NCBI RefSeq assembly: GCF_003402235.1
Contig: NZ_QEWO01000002.1
Location: forward strand, 558,001 to 622,000
Direction of reading: 5' to 3'
Source of the DNA: Parahaliea mediterranea
GTDB taxonomy: Bacteria > Pseudomonadota > Gammaproteobacteria > Pseudomonadales > Halieaceae
Length of the DNA stretch: 64,000 nucleotides
In this document: piece by piece, positions 7,995 through 16,424 of the stretch
How positions within the stretch are numbered: the stretch's first letter is position 1
Layout: each line of letters opens with the position of its first letter
Position numbers and translations under genes: made by a program
Notes under the pieces: model-generated
Seen by the model: the letters and a program-made list of their open reading frames with translations, nothing else
What the model was told of the DNA's origin: nothing
Database searches by the model: none

Positions 7995-8976
7995 GGCGAA
8001 CACACTCCTGGTGGTCAATGTTGAAAAACTGTCGGTAAAACGGGGTTGCCAAAAACTCGCTGGCGGAGCTGTCCGCCGCTGACAACAAGGCGCGTTGCGC
8101 CGTGGGACTCGGATCGTCCAGCTCAATATCGCTGTGTGCCGACCCAGTGACCGTGCCGTCGATTAGGTGATATTGGTCCTGGAGGATCAACTGCAGCATG
8201 TAATCAGAGAGGTGCTCCTGCTGCGTCATCATCTGCTGAAGCAGGCGGCGCGTGTTTACGCCGAGCCAATACAGCGCCCCCGGATGATGCGTATCACCTG
8301 CATCGATAATTGGCTTGCCGGACAAGGTCCCGATGGATAACACGTGGATGCCCGTCGATGGCCTTTCAAGGAAACAGCGCGCTTCCAGCCAACCGAACAA
8401 GCCCGGTGCGTTGCCGACAAGCGCCCCGTCCACGTGTTTATTGCCATCGATGGGATGAATCGGGAAATACGCCGGTGCGGCACTGGTGGCTAACGCCACA
8501 TCCCGCACTTTGACCTTGTCGTCGCGATCGAGTTTGTCGCTATGCATGCTCTTGAAGAACTGGGGCTTGCCGGTACTGATGTTGGCGGTCGGGATGGTGA
8601 CAGGGGATTTCAGTTGGCCCATCCGCAGGTCACCGAACAGCTCATCCAATACTGCGGCTAGGGCGTCATTGCTGTACATCGGGCGAAACAGTAGCGTCCG
8701 GCCCACCCGCCTGAGTGTTCGCCGCCAAGGCTGGGTGGGCCCCTGGAAGATGTCGGCGCCGCGTTCAACGAACATGCGCTCGAGCTCCATGGGGCGATGT
8801 CCGGCCGCCAGCGCCAGTGCAATGATCCCACCAATCGAGGTGCCCGTGAGCAGGTCAATGCCCTCGGTGATTGGCCGTCCAGTGCTCTCTTCGAGGTGTT
8901 TCAGCACACGAAGGGTGTAGAGGCCCCGAAAACCGCCACCGGACAGCGCCAGAACATTAGTTCGTGATTGAGTCAT
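7984..8976 (-). CDS. capV: CBASS effector CapV, patatin-like phospholipase
   Basis: Patatin phospholipases of the CapV type are activated by cyclic dinucleotide and degrade the inner membrane to abort infection. Visible motifs are the oxyanion loop SGGGFRG, the nucleophile elbow GTSIGG (Ser51 counted from the upstream in-frame Met) and the catalytic Asp in the HVDGA motif (Asp187). The start used is ATG 8976, with GGGGA ten bases upstream; an in-frame ATG at 8988 is also possible. It is the first gene of the CBASS operon, and its promoter must lie in the short region shared with the divergent methylase operon. Confidence 0.93.
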   Translation of the reverse strand: MTQSRTNVLALSGGGFRGLYTLRVLKHLEESTGRPITEGIDLLTGTSIGGIIALALAAGHRPMELERMFVERGADIFQGPTQPWRRTLRRVGRTLLFRPMYSNDALAAVLDELFGDLRMGQLKSPVTIPTANISTGKPQFFKSMHSDKLDRDDKVKVRDVALATSAAPAYFPIHPIDGNKHVDGALVGNAPGLFGWLEARCFLERPSTGIHVLSIGTLSGKPIIDAGDTHHPGALYWLGVNTRRLLQQMMTQQEHLSDYMLQLILQDQYHLIDGTVTGSAHSDIELDDPSPTAQRALLSAADSSASEFLATPFYRQFFNIDHQECVRHAS

Positions 8977-9043
8977 TGGTTTAACCATCCCCCGGTCGTT
9001 GAGCCAATAGAGTGACTCCAGGCTGACCTATTCTAGCCAATCG

Positions 9044-9183
9044 TGGCGTCTATACTCGCAATAGTGGTAAATAGTATGTCGAACCATCGAGGTCACGCAA
9101 TATACCAACCTCAAACTTTATGGCTTTTGGCGTCTATACTCGCATTTATATTTATTGACATAATCCTCGTAGCGGCCTAAGGT
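9044..9183. promoter_or_regulatory. Divergent promoter region with two 17-bp direct repeats
   Basis: TGGCGTCTATACTCGCA occurs twice, exactly, at 9044-9060 and 9128-9144, 84 bases apart. It lies between the starts of the CBASS operon (minus) and the methylase operon (plus). Its core GCGTCTATACTCGC is a partial palindrome of the form GCGnnTATAnnCGC, as for a dimeric regulator. A TTGACA -35 box lies at 9155-9160, with a weak -10 candidate TAAGGT at 9178-9183 (17-base spacer) facing the plus-strand operon. Repeat positions are seen directly; a shared regulator is inferred. Confidence 0.6.
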
Positions 9184-9211
9184 AGCATCATCGAACAACA
9201 AGGATCGCCCC

Positions 9212-10711
9212 CTGCACCATCAACTCACCCCCGCGAGGCAGCTTGCCTCTGCCGACGACTGGCGACCGGTATACCACCTTTCGCCAGCGGCAGTGCTACG
9301 CCGCGTGGGTGATACATGGCCGAGCGTGAATGACTTGGGAGCGCGTTTGCTGGACGGCTGGCGTTTCAGCGACAGGCCAGAATCTGACTGGTTCTTGCGG
9401 GAAGTTGAACTGCGCAACCCGGCTCAACGCGACCCGATCACTGGCGAGTACCGACGACTTTCGGCCTCACCGGCAGCACAGCAACGAGCCCAGCAGTACC
9501 GGGAGACCATCAGGGGGGAGCGCTACTACCGTATGCGCCATGTGGGCAAAATGGAGCTCAATACGGACGCGACACTGATGGGGCAACCCTCACTGAGCGG
9601 TTTAAACGCCTGCGTCGCTCCCGGAGATGTTATTGTGCGTCGGGTCGGCCATATCAGCGCTGCACCGGTCTCCTCGTTTCATCGCCGCCATCCGGTAGAT
9701 GCCAATATTGCAGTAGTACGCGGACTAAGCCGCCGCAAGGCAATCTGGGTCGCGTATTGCCTGAATCAGCCCATCTATCGCTCCTACTTCGAGCAGCCAG
9801 GCGCCATCAATTCACTGGTCCGCCTGGGACTGAAACAACTGGCATCGATGCCGATAGCGCCCCCCCCGGCCGCCTTTGACACGCTTGCCGACCAGTATTG
9901 GCAGCATTATGAGCGTCTGAGCCAGGCCGACGATCGACTGCAACAGCTGCGTGACGCCACAAAGCGCTGGATCGCCACCAGAGTGCCCAATCAACCGTTC
10001 GCTACGCCAACGGACGGGCTGGTCGCCCAGCGTTTTGAAGCCAAAGATATAGACAGTGTCCTTAGCCATGCCGCAACCGAACAGAACCGCATTTGCCGGG
10101 AACTGATCGAGGAATATCAGTGTGTTCCTCTATCTCGACTGGCGGAGGTTAACCCCAAGGGGTCTGCCAGTGCGGATCAAGCAAGTACCATTATAAAAAT
10201 CGGCGATATTACCGGGCATTTCGATATCCAGCTCGACGCCGAAGCCTCCAAAGACCGACGCTGGCGTTATCATCGGCGGTCACTCAGCCCCTTCGCGGTG
10301 TTGGTATCCACCTTTGTGCAAGAACCCAAGGTAGGGTTGCTTTCAAGCGCCCTTCCCTCGGCCACCTTTGCCAGCGAACAGCTGGCAGTGTTGAATTTTC
10401 ATCGCACACCGGGTGCATACGCACTGCTATTGGAAACCACCCTGGTTCGACAGCAAGTCGCCCGTTTGGCAACCGGCACTGTCCAGCGCTTCGTACAGCC
10501 TGAGCAGTTCAAGCGAATTGTAGTACCGCCAATCGAGGGAGCCATCGCCCAAGACTGGCATCAGCGGCTGACCGAGATTCAGCAACAAAAGTCGGAAGCC
10601 CGGCGCGAACTCGTAAACCTCGATCGTGAAATGCAGCAGGTGTTTCGTAGAGTTCACCCAGAGCTGTCCGCCCGGCATCAGGACGACTCTCCCCAAGAGG
10701 ACAATCGATGA
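9212..10711 (+). CDS. HsdS-like specificity protein 1 of the MADS-like system
   Basis: Two target-recognition-like halves are visible: one with VAPGDVIVRRVG and WVAYCLNQPIYRSYF ending LGLKQLASMPI, the second from about VPLSRLAEVNPKG to PEQFKRIVVPPIE. Each is followed by a helical spacer rich in Gln, Arg and Glu. Such proteins give DNA-site specificity to an N6-adenine methylase. The frame is open from 9173 with no ATG. A GTG exists at 9293, but a CTG at 9212 has AAGGA seven bases upstream, so I place the start there (499 codons) with low certainty. It overlaps the next gene by 4 bases. A second HsdS-like gene lies at 13621. Confidence 0.8.
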   Translation: MHHQLTPARQLASADDWRPVYHLSPAAVLRRVGDTWPSVNDLGARLLDGWRFSDRPESDWFLREVELRNPAQRDPITGEYRRLSASPAAQQRAQQYRETIRGERYYRMRHVGKMELNTDATLMGQPSLSGLNACVAPGDVIVRRVGHISAAPVSSFHRRHPVDANIAVVRGLSRRKAIWVAYCLNQPIYRSYFEQPGAINSLVRLGLKQLASMPIAPPPAAFDTLADQYWQHYERLSQADDRLQQLRDATKRWIATRVPNQPFATPTDGLVAQRFEAKDIDSVLSHAATEQNRICRELIEEYQCVPLSRLAEVNPKGSASADQASTIIKIGDITGHFDIQLDAEASKDRRWRYHRRSLSPFAVLVSTFVQEPKVGLLSSALPSATFASEQLAVLNFHRTPGAYALLLETTLVRQQVARLATGTVQRFVQPEQFKRIVVPPIEGAIAQDWHQRLTEIQQQKSEARRELVNLDREMQQVFRRVHPELSARHQDDSPQEDNR

Positions 10712-11115
10712 ACGATGCAGCCAACCAGAAGGCGCTAGCCCGGCTACTTATAAGCGTCCGCGAAGAACCACAGACCCTGGAGGAGCTTTGGCAAGCTCAG
10801 CCCATGCTCTGGCAGGACCTGGGCTGGGAGCAGTCGCAGCTGCTGCTGTGGCTGTACTGCCAACCAGGGCTGGTGCGGGATACCAACAGTAATGGTGTCG
10901 AGCGCTATGCTTTGGCCGATATCAACGCCCAGGACGAACCTGACCTGTCTCAGGAGATCGCCAAAATTGTCCAGAGCAACGGTAGACCACTACCCTTGGC
11001 ACAACTGAAAAGCCGTCTACCGTCCGGGTTACTCGCCACCGAGCCGATGTTGAGGGCTGCCATTGCTGAGCACCCCAATCTGCAGATGGTCGGGCCGATG
11101 GTGAAGCTTATTTAA
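10708..11115 (+). CDS. Unrecognised small protein of the MADS-like operon
   Basis: A 135-residue, mostly helical protein beginning MNDAANQKALARLL; the ATG overlaps the stop of the upstream gene (ATGA). The pattern of two helical segments, each followed by a short strand (LWLYCQPGLVRDTNSNGVERYAL, then LRAAIAEHPNLQMVG), suggests tandem winged-helix folds; this is only a reading of hydrophobicity. No catalytic motif is visible. Translational coupling to the HsdS-like gene suggests a structural or DNA-binding role in that complex. Confidence 0.75.
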   Translation: MNDAANQKALARLLISVREEPQTLEELWQAQPMLWQDLGWEQSQLLLWLYCQPGLVRDTNSNGVERYALADINAQDEPDLSQEIAKIVQSNGRPLPLAQLKSRLPSGLLATEPMLRAAIAEHPNLQMVGPMVKLI

Positions 11116-11130
11116 CAAAAAGGAAATGCA

Positions 11131-11484
11131 ATGACCTACTTTACCGATTCCAACTTTTCTTCCAGTGATCTGGCCGGTTATGTCGCCACGCTGGTGCTGC
11201 AGGATCAGAAAAGTAATCAACTCGGCTTCGGCGGCTTCCCGCAGATCACCGTAGAACAACACCCGGACGGCTTTCACTGCTACTTCGACTACCAAGGGCG
11301 CCGGGCAGGCCCTCTGGTAATCCCGGCTCAGGACGCCAAGCAACGAGTAAAAGCTTACGAACAAGGCGCCGCGGTGAATACTGCCGAGGTAAAGACCGTC
11401 CAACCTTTTATGGCAATGCTGGAGTCAGCGTCGCCAACCGAATTGCCCTTTGAAGCAGAGGGAGTCAATACAAATGGCCGATAA
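11131..11484 (+). CDS. Unrecognised small protein of the MADS-like operon
   Basis: A 117-residue protein starting MTYFTDSNFSSSDLAGYVATL, with an AAAGGA ribosome-binding site upstream. The N-terminal half looks alpha/beta, with a Gly/Phe-rich turn (LGFGGFPQITVEQHPDGFHCYFDYQGR). The C-terminus is acidic and extended. No family or catalytic motif is recognised. It sits directly before the methylase gene and overlaps its start by 11 bases, so its level is probably tied to the methylase. Confidence 0.72.
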   Translation: MTYFTDSNFSSSDLAGYVATLVLQDQKSNQLGFGGFPQITVEQHPDGFHCYFDYQGRRAGPLVIPAQDAKQRVKAYEQGAAVNTAEVKTVQPFMAMLESASPTELPFEAEGVNTNGR

Positions 11485-13621
11485 CACGCAAGATCTCAAC
11501 GCACGTTTCACAGCGCTGCGAAGCAAATACAGCAGCGCTGGCTTCACCCACTTCGAACCACTGCAGAGCGAGCACGACTTCCTTCAGGCCGGTTTGGTCT
11601 GGGGCACAGTGGAAGGCAATGACACACCGCGAATACTGCTTATTGCGCTGGACGAAGGGCATTGGGAGTACTCCAACGAGGCACGCCTGGATGACCTGGC
11701 CTACGAGCTGCTGGCAGCGGTAGCCGGCGACGACTGGCCCGTGTTTACCGAGCTGTGCGATCCCGCGAATACCCGCTGTTTTGCCCTGTTTGGCCTCGAT
11801 GGCACCGATGGCACACACTCCGTCGACGAAATACCCAGCATCAATATCATTCGCGACTATGAGAGGCTGAACAAGAACACCACCCTGCGCTGGTCAATGC
11901 AGATCTACACCCGCCTGATGCACAAACTGGATGCTTTCCATGAGCAGGTGTACCAGACGGTCAAAGACCGGGTCTCTGACAAGAACGACATCATTGTTGA
12001 AGTCGCGAAGATCCTGTTTCTGGAGAGCTTCCGTGTACACCACAAGGCCGATACCACCTTTCCCTACCACGACCAGCAACTGAACTTCCGTGAAGTGTTC
12101 GATTACCGCTATGTGGCCGACAAAGGGGCAGAAGCCGTAGCCCAGATCCAGGCTGCTTTCGATCACTTCAAAAGCCATCCCGACTACGTCGTGGTAACCG
12201 ATGATGGGTCTGAAAACGCCATTTTTGACGCCAAGACTCACTTGCAACTGGAGCGCCCGGAAAACTATGCCTTTCTGCTTGAGGCGATCCAAGACCTGGG
12301 ACCGGTCAAGACCAACGAAGGCAAAGTGGTACCCGGCAAGGTATTTGATGATCGCGGGACCCTGGCGGATGTCGCCGGTGATGTGCTGGGCCGTGTGTTC
12401 GACGTATTCCTGCGTGCCAACTTTGAATCCAAGGGCGGATTGGGCGTTTACCTCACCCCCAATCCGGTCAAACAGGCCATGCTGGAGATCGCTTTCCACG
12501 ATATCCAGCAGGATCAGAAAACCGTAGAGGAACTGGTCGCCGGTGAGTTCCGCTTTGCCGACCCGACCTGTGGCTCCTTCGGCTTCGGCTCGGTGGCGCT
12601 GAGCCGCCTGGATACCGTGATCGAAACCATGGGCGGTCTGTCCGACCCGGAACGTGAGTCGCTAAAGCAGAAGATGCGTAACGAAGCCTTTATCGGTGCT
12701 GACTCCGCCCCGCGCATGGTCATGCTAGCGCGGGTCAATATGGCGCTGCAGGGCGCACCCAAGGCAAAGATCTTCTATACCGACAATTCCTTGACCAGTC
12801 GTGCTCTCAAGCCCAACAGCATGAACCTGATCTGCACCAACCCGCCCTTCGGCACGCCCAAATTCAAATCCGATAAGCGCGGCAAAGAATCCAAGGCCCA
12901 CTATGAGGCGATGATGGAGCAGACCCTGGGCGGCTTCCGTGACGCCAAGTTGCAGGTGGACTCCTACAACGCCTACTACGACCACGTGAAGGAGGTCTGG
13001 GAGGACATCGGTGATCTCTACACCGACGAAAACGGCGAGCCGATCTGGGCGGGCTATCGCACCGATCTGCGCAATGTCTCCACCGGCAAAAAAGCCCGCT
13101 ACGAGCTCTACCCCACCACCTCGGGCCTCGCGTTGGGTAGCAAGCCCAACAACAAAGGCGAGTGGCAACAGGTCAAGGGTGGCTCCATCGACCCGGCGGT
13201 GCTGTTTATCGATCGCTGCCTACAGCTGTTGAAACCTGGTGGGCGCCTATTGATCGTGCTCCCCGACGGAATACTCTGTAACTCCGGGGATCGGTATGTA
13301 CGCGAGTACATTATGGGCAAAAAGGACGAAAAAACCGGCGAATTTGTCGGCGGAAAGGCGATCGTCAAGGCGGTCATTTCGCTGCCTGCGGATACCTTCA
13401 AACTTTCCGGCACAGGGGCCAAGACCTCGATCCTCTACCTGCAAAAGCGCCCGGCAAGCGATGCAAATCCGGAGCAGTTTCTACCTGAACCCCAAACTGA
13501 TGTATTTATGGCGGTAGCCGAAACCCTGGGCTATGTAGTCAAGAACAATGTGGAAGATTACTCAGCGGGCGTACCTAACGATCTGGACAAGATTGTAGGT
13601 GCATATAAGCGGGGTGAATGA
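11474..13621 (+). CDS. HsdM-like N6-adenine DNA methylase
   Basis: A 715-residue class I SAM-dependent methylase of the type I HsdM (N-6 DNA methylase) family. The SAM-binding motif I is ADPTCGSFGFGS near residue 361, and the catalytic motif IV is NPPFG near 456. An N-terminal helical domain of about 300 residues precedes the catalytic domain. The start at ATG 11474 follows GAGGGAG nine bases upstream. Motif I is unusual: HsdM proteins normally have DPxxGSGGF, and here Phe replaces the Gly after Ser. It likely marks self DNA for the associated restriction activity. The stop overlaps the next gene's ATGATG. Confidence 0.9.
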   Translation: MADNTQDLNARFTALRSKYSSAGFTHFEPLQSEHDFLQAGLVWGTVEGNDTPRILLIALDEGHWEYSNEARLDDLAYELLAAVAGDDWPVFTELCDPANTRCFALFGLDGTDGTHSVDEIPSINIIRDYERLNKNTTLRWSMQIYTRLMHKLDAFHEQVYQTVKDRVSDKNDIIVEVAKILFLESFRVHHKADTTFPYHDQQLNFREVFDYRYVADKGAEAVAQIQAAFDHFKSHPDYVVVTDDGSENAIFDAKTHLQLERPENYAFLLEAIQDLGPVKTNEGKVVPGKVFDDRGTLADVAGDVLGRVFDVFLRANFESKGGLGVYLTPNPVKQAMLEIAFHDIQQDQKTVEELVAGEFRFADPTCGSFGFGSVALSRLDTVIETMGGLSDPERESLKQKMRNEAFIGADSAPRMVMLARVNMALQGAPKAKIFYTDNSLTSRALKPNSMNLICTNPPFGTPKFKSDKRGKESKAHYEAMMEQTLGGFRDAKLQVDSYNAYYDHVKEVWEDIGDLYTDENGEPIWAGYRTDLRNVSTGKKARYELYPTTSGLALGSKPNNKGEWQQVKGGSIDPAVLFIDRCLQLLKPGGRLLIVLPDGILCNSGDRYVREYIMGKKDEKTGEFVGGKAIVKAVISLPADTFKLSGTGAKTSILYLQKRPASDANPEQFLPEPQTDVFMAVAETLGYVVKNNVEDYSAGVPNDLDKIVGAYKRGE

Positions 13622-15159
13622 TGTCAGTCGATACGCTCCGAGAAACTTTCCATATTAGCCGTATCTCGGCAGAAGACCTGGAAGATTTCCTTACTGCACA
13701 GACCTATCGAGCAGAAATTACAGCGGCTAGAAGCAAGGTAAAATCACTCAATCATGGCAGCTTGCAGTCGGCTTGTGATACGCCGATTAGACAGGGCAAA
13801 TCACCCAAGTACATTGACGGTGAAGGCTTGGCTTGCATCAAACCCAAGAACACACGTGAGTTAATTGTAGACTTGACTGACTGCGACACAATTGATGCTC
13901 AAACAGAGAGCGACATTCGGAGACAGAAACTTGAATATGGCGATGTGGTAATCACACGCTCCGGTTCAGGAACCATTGGGCGTGCTTCCATTTTCACCGG
14001 GGATGGTGATTTTTATACCAACGACCACCTCTTCATAGTGAGAGTAAGTGAAGCTGATGGCTTCTATGTTGGCGCATTTCTGAAATGCTATTGGGGAGAG
14101 CGGCTGCTGGAGTCAGGAATCTCAGGATCGACAGGTCAGCTCAACTTGTCCAACGAACACATCAAACAGATTACTCTCTACCAGCCCGATCCTTTGGTTC
14201 AAAAATACATCGGCAATAAAGTGCGTCAGGCTGAAAAATTAAGGTCGTGGTCAAAACGATCGAGCCATAAGATATTCGACAACTTCTCATTCTTAACAAG
14301 CAATCTTCCAAAAAAGCAAAGCGTTTGGCGAGCCTCTTCAACTGTTCTTTCGACGTACAGAATCAACCCGAAACAGTACGATCCTGTCGCTCTTGATATG
14401 CTGAGAAGGGCCAAAGAAGGAAGCTGCGATCTTGTACCTTTGGGTGAGTTAATTGGAAGTCGAGGGCTAGCGGGTGGAGCCACTCCGAAGGGCGCCACCT
14501 ACCTGGAGTCGGGGGTTCTGTTTGCACGAGTGCAGAACGTAAAACCGCTTTGTTTAGATCTCTCTGATGCGGTGTTCGTCGATTCTGAAACTGACTACGA
14601 GCTTAGGCGTAGCCGATGCGAGAAAGATGACATAGTTTTTACGATTACAGGTTACCCAGGGACAGCCGCTTTAGTAACTGAGCAAGATCTTCCAGTCAAC
14701 ATCAACCAGCATTCCGTCCGCCTACACATCGAAGAACGCTATCCAGCTGGCTATGTTTGCGCCGCTCTAAATTCTGAGTTTGTTAAAACTCAGGTAGATC
14801 GAGCTGCAATAGGAGGTACAAGGGAAGCTCTCGATTACCCGTCTGTGAGGAACCTATGGATTCCACTTTTACCCAAAGATGAGATCGAGCGGATAGATTC
14901 TGACGTGCGATCCATCATCGCCGCGAACCAGATTTCCAAAGCACTAATCGCAACTGCAAAATCCTTGGTAGAGTCGTTAGTTGAGGGATCATTGCTCGAG
15001 AAGGAAATTATAGAGGCGCAGAAGTCGCTTGAGGCAGACGATGACTCCCTTGATAAGGCGATTCTAGCGCGACTCAATGAGAACGGGGGCTCCCCCCTAT
15101 TCACTGACCTCGACCAGCTCTACAACCTATTGGCGCTAAGCAAAACAATGGACGAGTAA
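13621..15159 (+). CDS. HsdS-like specificity protein 2
   Basis: About 512 residues with two target-recognition-like domains: about 40-200 (EYGDVVITRSGSGTIG, TGQLNLSNEHIKQI) and about 275-430 (DDIVFTITGYPGTAAL, REALDYPSVRNLWIP). Both show the late conserved turn that precedes the helical spacer in HsdS. ATGs at 13618 and 13621 are both possible; they overlap the methylase stop. The coding sequence is visibly AT-richer than its neighbours, as expected when specificity domains are exchanged by recombination. It is the usual hsdM-hsdS adjacency, which makes this the more likely direct methylase partner. Confidence 0.87.
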   Translation: MSVDTLRETFHISRISAEDLEDFLTAQTYRAEITAARSKVKSLNHGSLQSACDTPIRQGKSPKYIDGEGLACIKPKNTRELIVDLTDCDTIDAQTESDIRRQKLEYGDVVITRSGSGTIGRASIFTGDGDFYTNDHLFIVRVSEADGFYVGAFLKCYWGERLLESGISGSTGQLNLSNEHIKQITLYQPDPLVQKYIGNKVRQAEKLRSWSKRSSHKIFDNFSFLTSNLPKKQSVWRASSTVLSTYRINPKQYDPVALDMLRRAKEGSCDLVPLGELIGSRGLAGGATPKGATYLESGVLFARVQNVKPLCLDLSDAVFVDSETDYELRRSRCEKDDIVFTITGYPGTAALVTEQDLPVNINQHSVRLHIEERYPAGYVCAALNSEFVKTQVDRAAIGGTREALDYPSVRNLWIPLLPKDEIERIDSDVRSIIAANQISKALIATAKSLVESLVEGSLLEKEIIEAQKSLEADDDSLDKAILARLNENGGSPLFTDLDQLYNLLALSKTMDE

Positions 15160-15173
15160 CAAGGAGTGTTGCT

Positions 15174-16388
15174 ATGACGCTGGAACCCCTGATCAAGCCA
15201 CTGACACAGCTACTGGAAAATGGCTCCTGCCTCACCAGCAATGCTGCGTTGAATCCGATTTTGACCGGGCTAGCGCACCCCTGCGCTAATGGCAATAACT
15301 GGGTGATCAGCCAGCGCCTTCTAGCTGAACGCCAGCGGCTTACTAGCGATGAAGAGCTGGTGGCAGCGTTACTGGCTACCGATACTACTCTGCGCGATGC
15401 TTGGTGCAATTTGATGACCGCACGCTGCCGGGAAGCCGGAGAGCTGAACGACCCGCATGTGCTGATCCGGCTGGTCAGCCAGCTAGACGGTGCCGCTGCA
15501 TGGGTATTGGCCTGCCTGACTCAAGACGCCGCACCAAACCTTCAACCCACGGCGTTCGCAGCACTGGAGCGCCAGTTGCTGGGCGCCAGTGCTGAGCAGA
15601 ACCAGATCACCCCGGCTCTGACGCGAGTGCTGGCCACCGCCAGTCAGTTAGGCCAGTGGCAGCAGCAAGCGCTGCCCGCGATCGACAAGGTAAAGGCGGA
15701 TGGCGCGCGCCCCGATATCAACTGGTGTGGCGGCCGACTGATCCAACAGCCGGGTCACAAAGCAAGCGAGTTTCAGTATTTACTTAGCGGAGCCGGCGGG
15801 GAGGCTCTGCCGACCCAACTTCATCAACTTACTGACAAAGCGCAGAGCCTGGCGGTGATGGATTGGGTGTTGGCAAACCCTTGGGCCTATTTGCTGGCGC
15901 TGATCCTCTATGAGCAAAACGTCTGGCAGGTGGAAGCCGCCGGAGGGCTGCTAGTGGAGCTGCCTGCGGGTCAGTCGCCCCAGTCGCCCTCAGAAGTGCA
16001 GGTACTGGTAGCCAATAGTGACGGTGATGAACTTCTATGCGGGACTCTGGGCGAATATATTCGCAAAATTCTCAGTAGTCTGAATATGGCGATCTTCCCC
16101 GGCGGCATAAGTGATGACCAGCTCAATGCTGGGCTGGGTCGGGTGATTGGTCAACTACTCGGCCTGAAAGTCTGGCGCTATGTCGAGGGTCTCTCCGGTG
16201 AACAGGGCTATTACCAGATCCACCCTGATTTTTCAGACGCCTGCTATGGCCGGAAGGGACAGCCCAGCTTTTCTCGCTATGCGCGCCCCCTGCGCCAGGC
16301 AATCCGCAGCCAGGCGATACAGTGGCGCAGCGACCGTCGTTCACAGGGGACGACAACATCACAACCACTGAATGCCCGCGTGGCTTGA
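15174..16388 (+). CDS. Unrecognised 404-residue protein of the MADS-like operon
   Basis: A predominantly helical protein with a Leu/Ala-rich N-terminal half and a more mixed C-terminal half (VQVLVANSDGDELLCGTLGEYIRKIL, then DFSDACYGRKGQPSFSRYARPLR). I see no nuclease, ATPase or methylase motif and recognise no family. An AAGGAG site precedes the ATG, 14 bases after the HsdS stop, and the large ATPase gene follows 36 bases later. Its position between the modification and ATPase genes suggests it links the two, but this is inference. Confidence 0.75.
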   Translation: MTLEPLIKPLTQLLENGSCLTSNAALNPILTGLAHPCANGNNWVISQRLLAERQRLTSDEELVAALLATDTTLRDAWCNLMTARCREAGELNDPHVLIRLVSQLDGAAAWVLACLTQDAAPNLQPTAFAALERQLLGASAEQNQITPALTRVLATASQLGQWQQQALPAIDKVKADGARPDINWCGGRLIQQPGHKASEFQYLLSGAGGEALPTQLHQLTDKAQSLAVMDWVLANPWAYLLALILYEQNVWQVEAAGGLLVELPAGQSPQSPSEVQVLVANSDGDELLCGTLGEYIRKILSSLNMAIFPGGISDDQLNAGLGRVIGQLLGLKVWRYVEGLSGEQGYYQIHPDFSDACYGRKGQPSFSRYARPLRQAIRSQAIQWRSDRRSQGTTTSQPLNARVA

Positions 16389-16424
16389 GCCCGCAGCTGA
16401 CGATGCCGAAATCGGAGTGAATGA

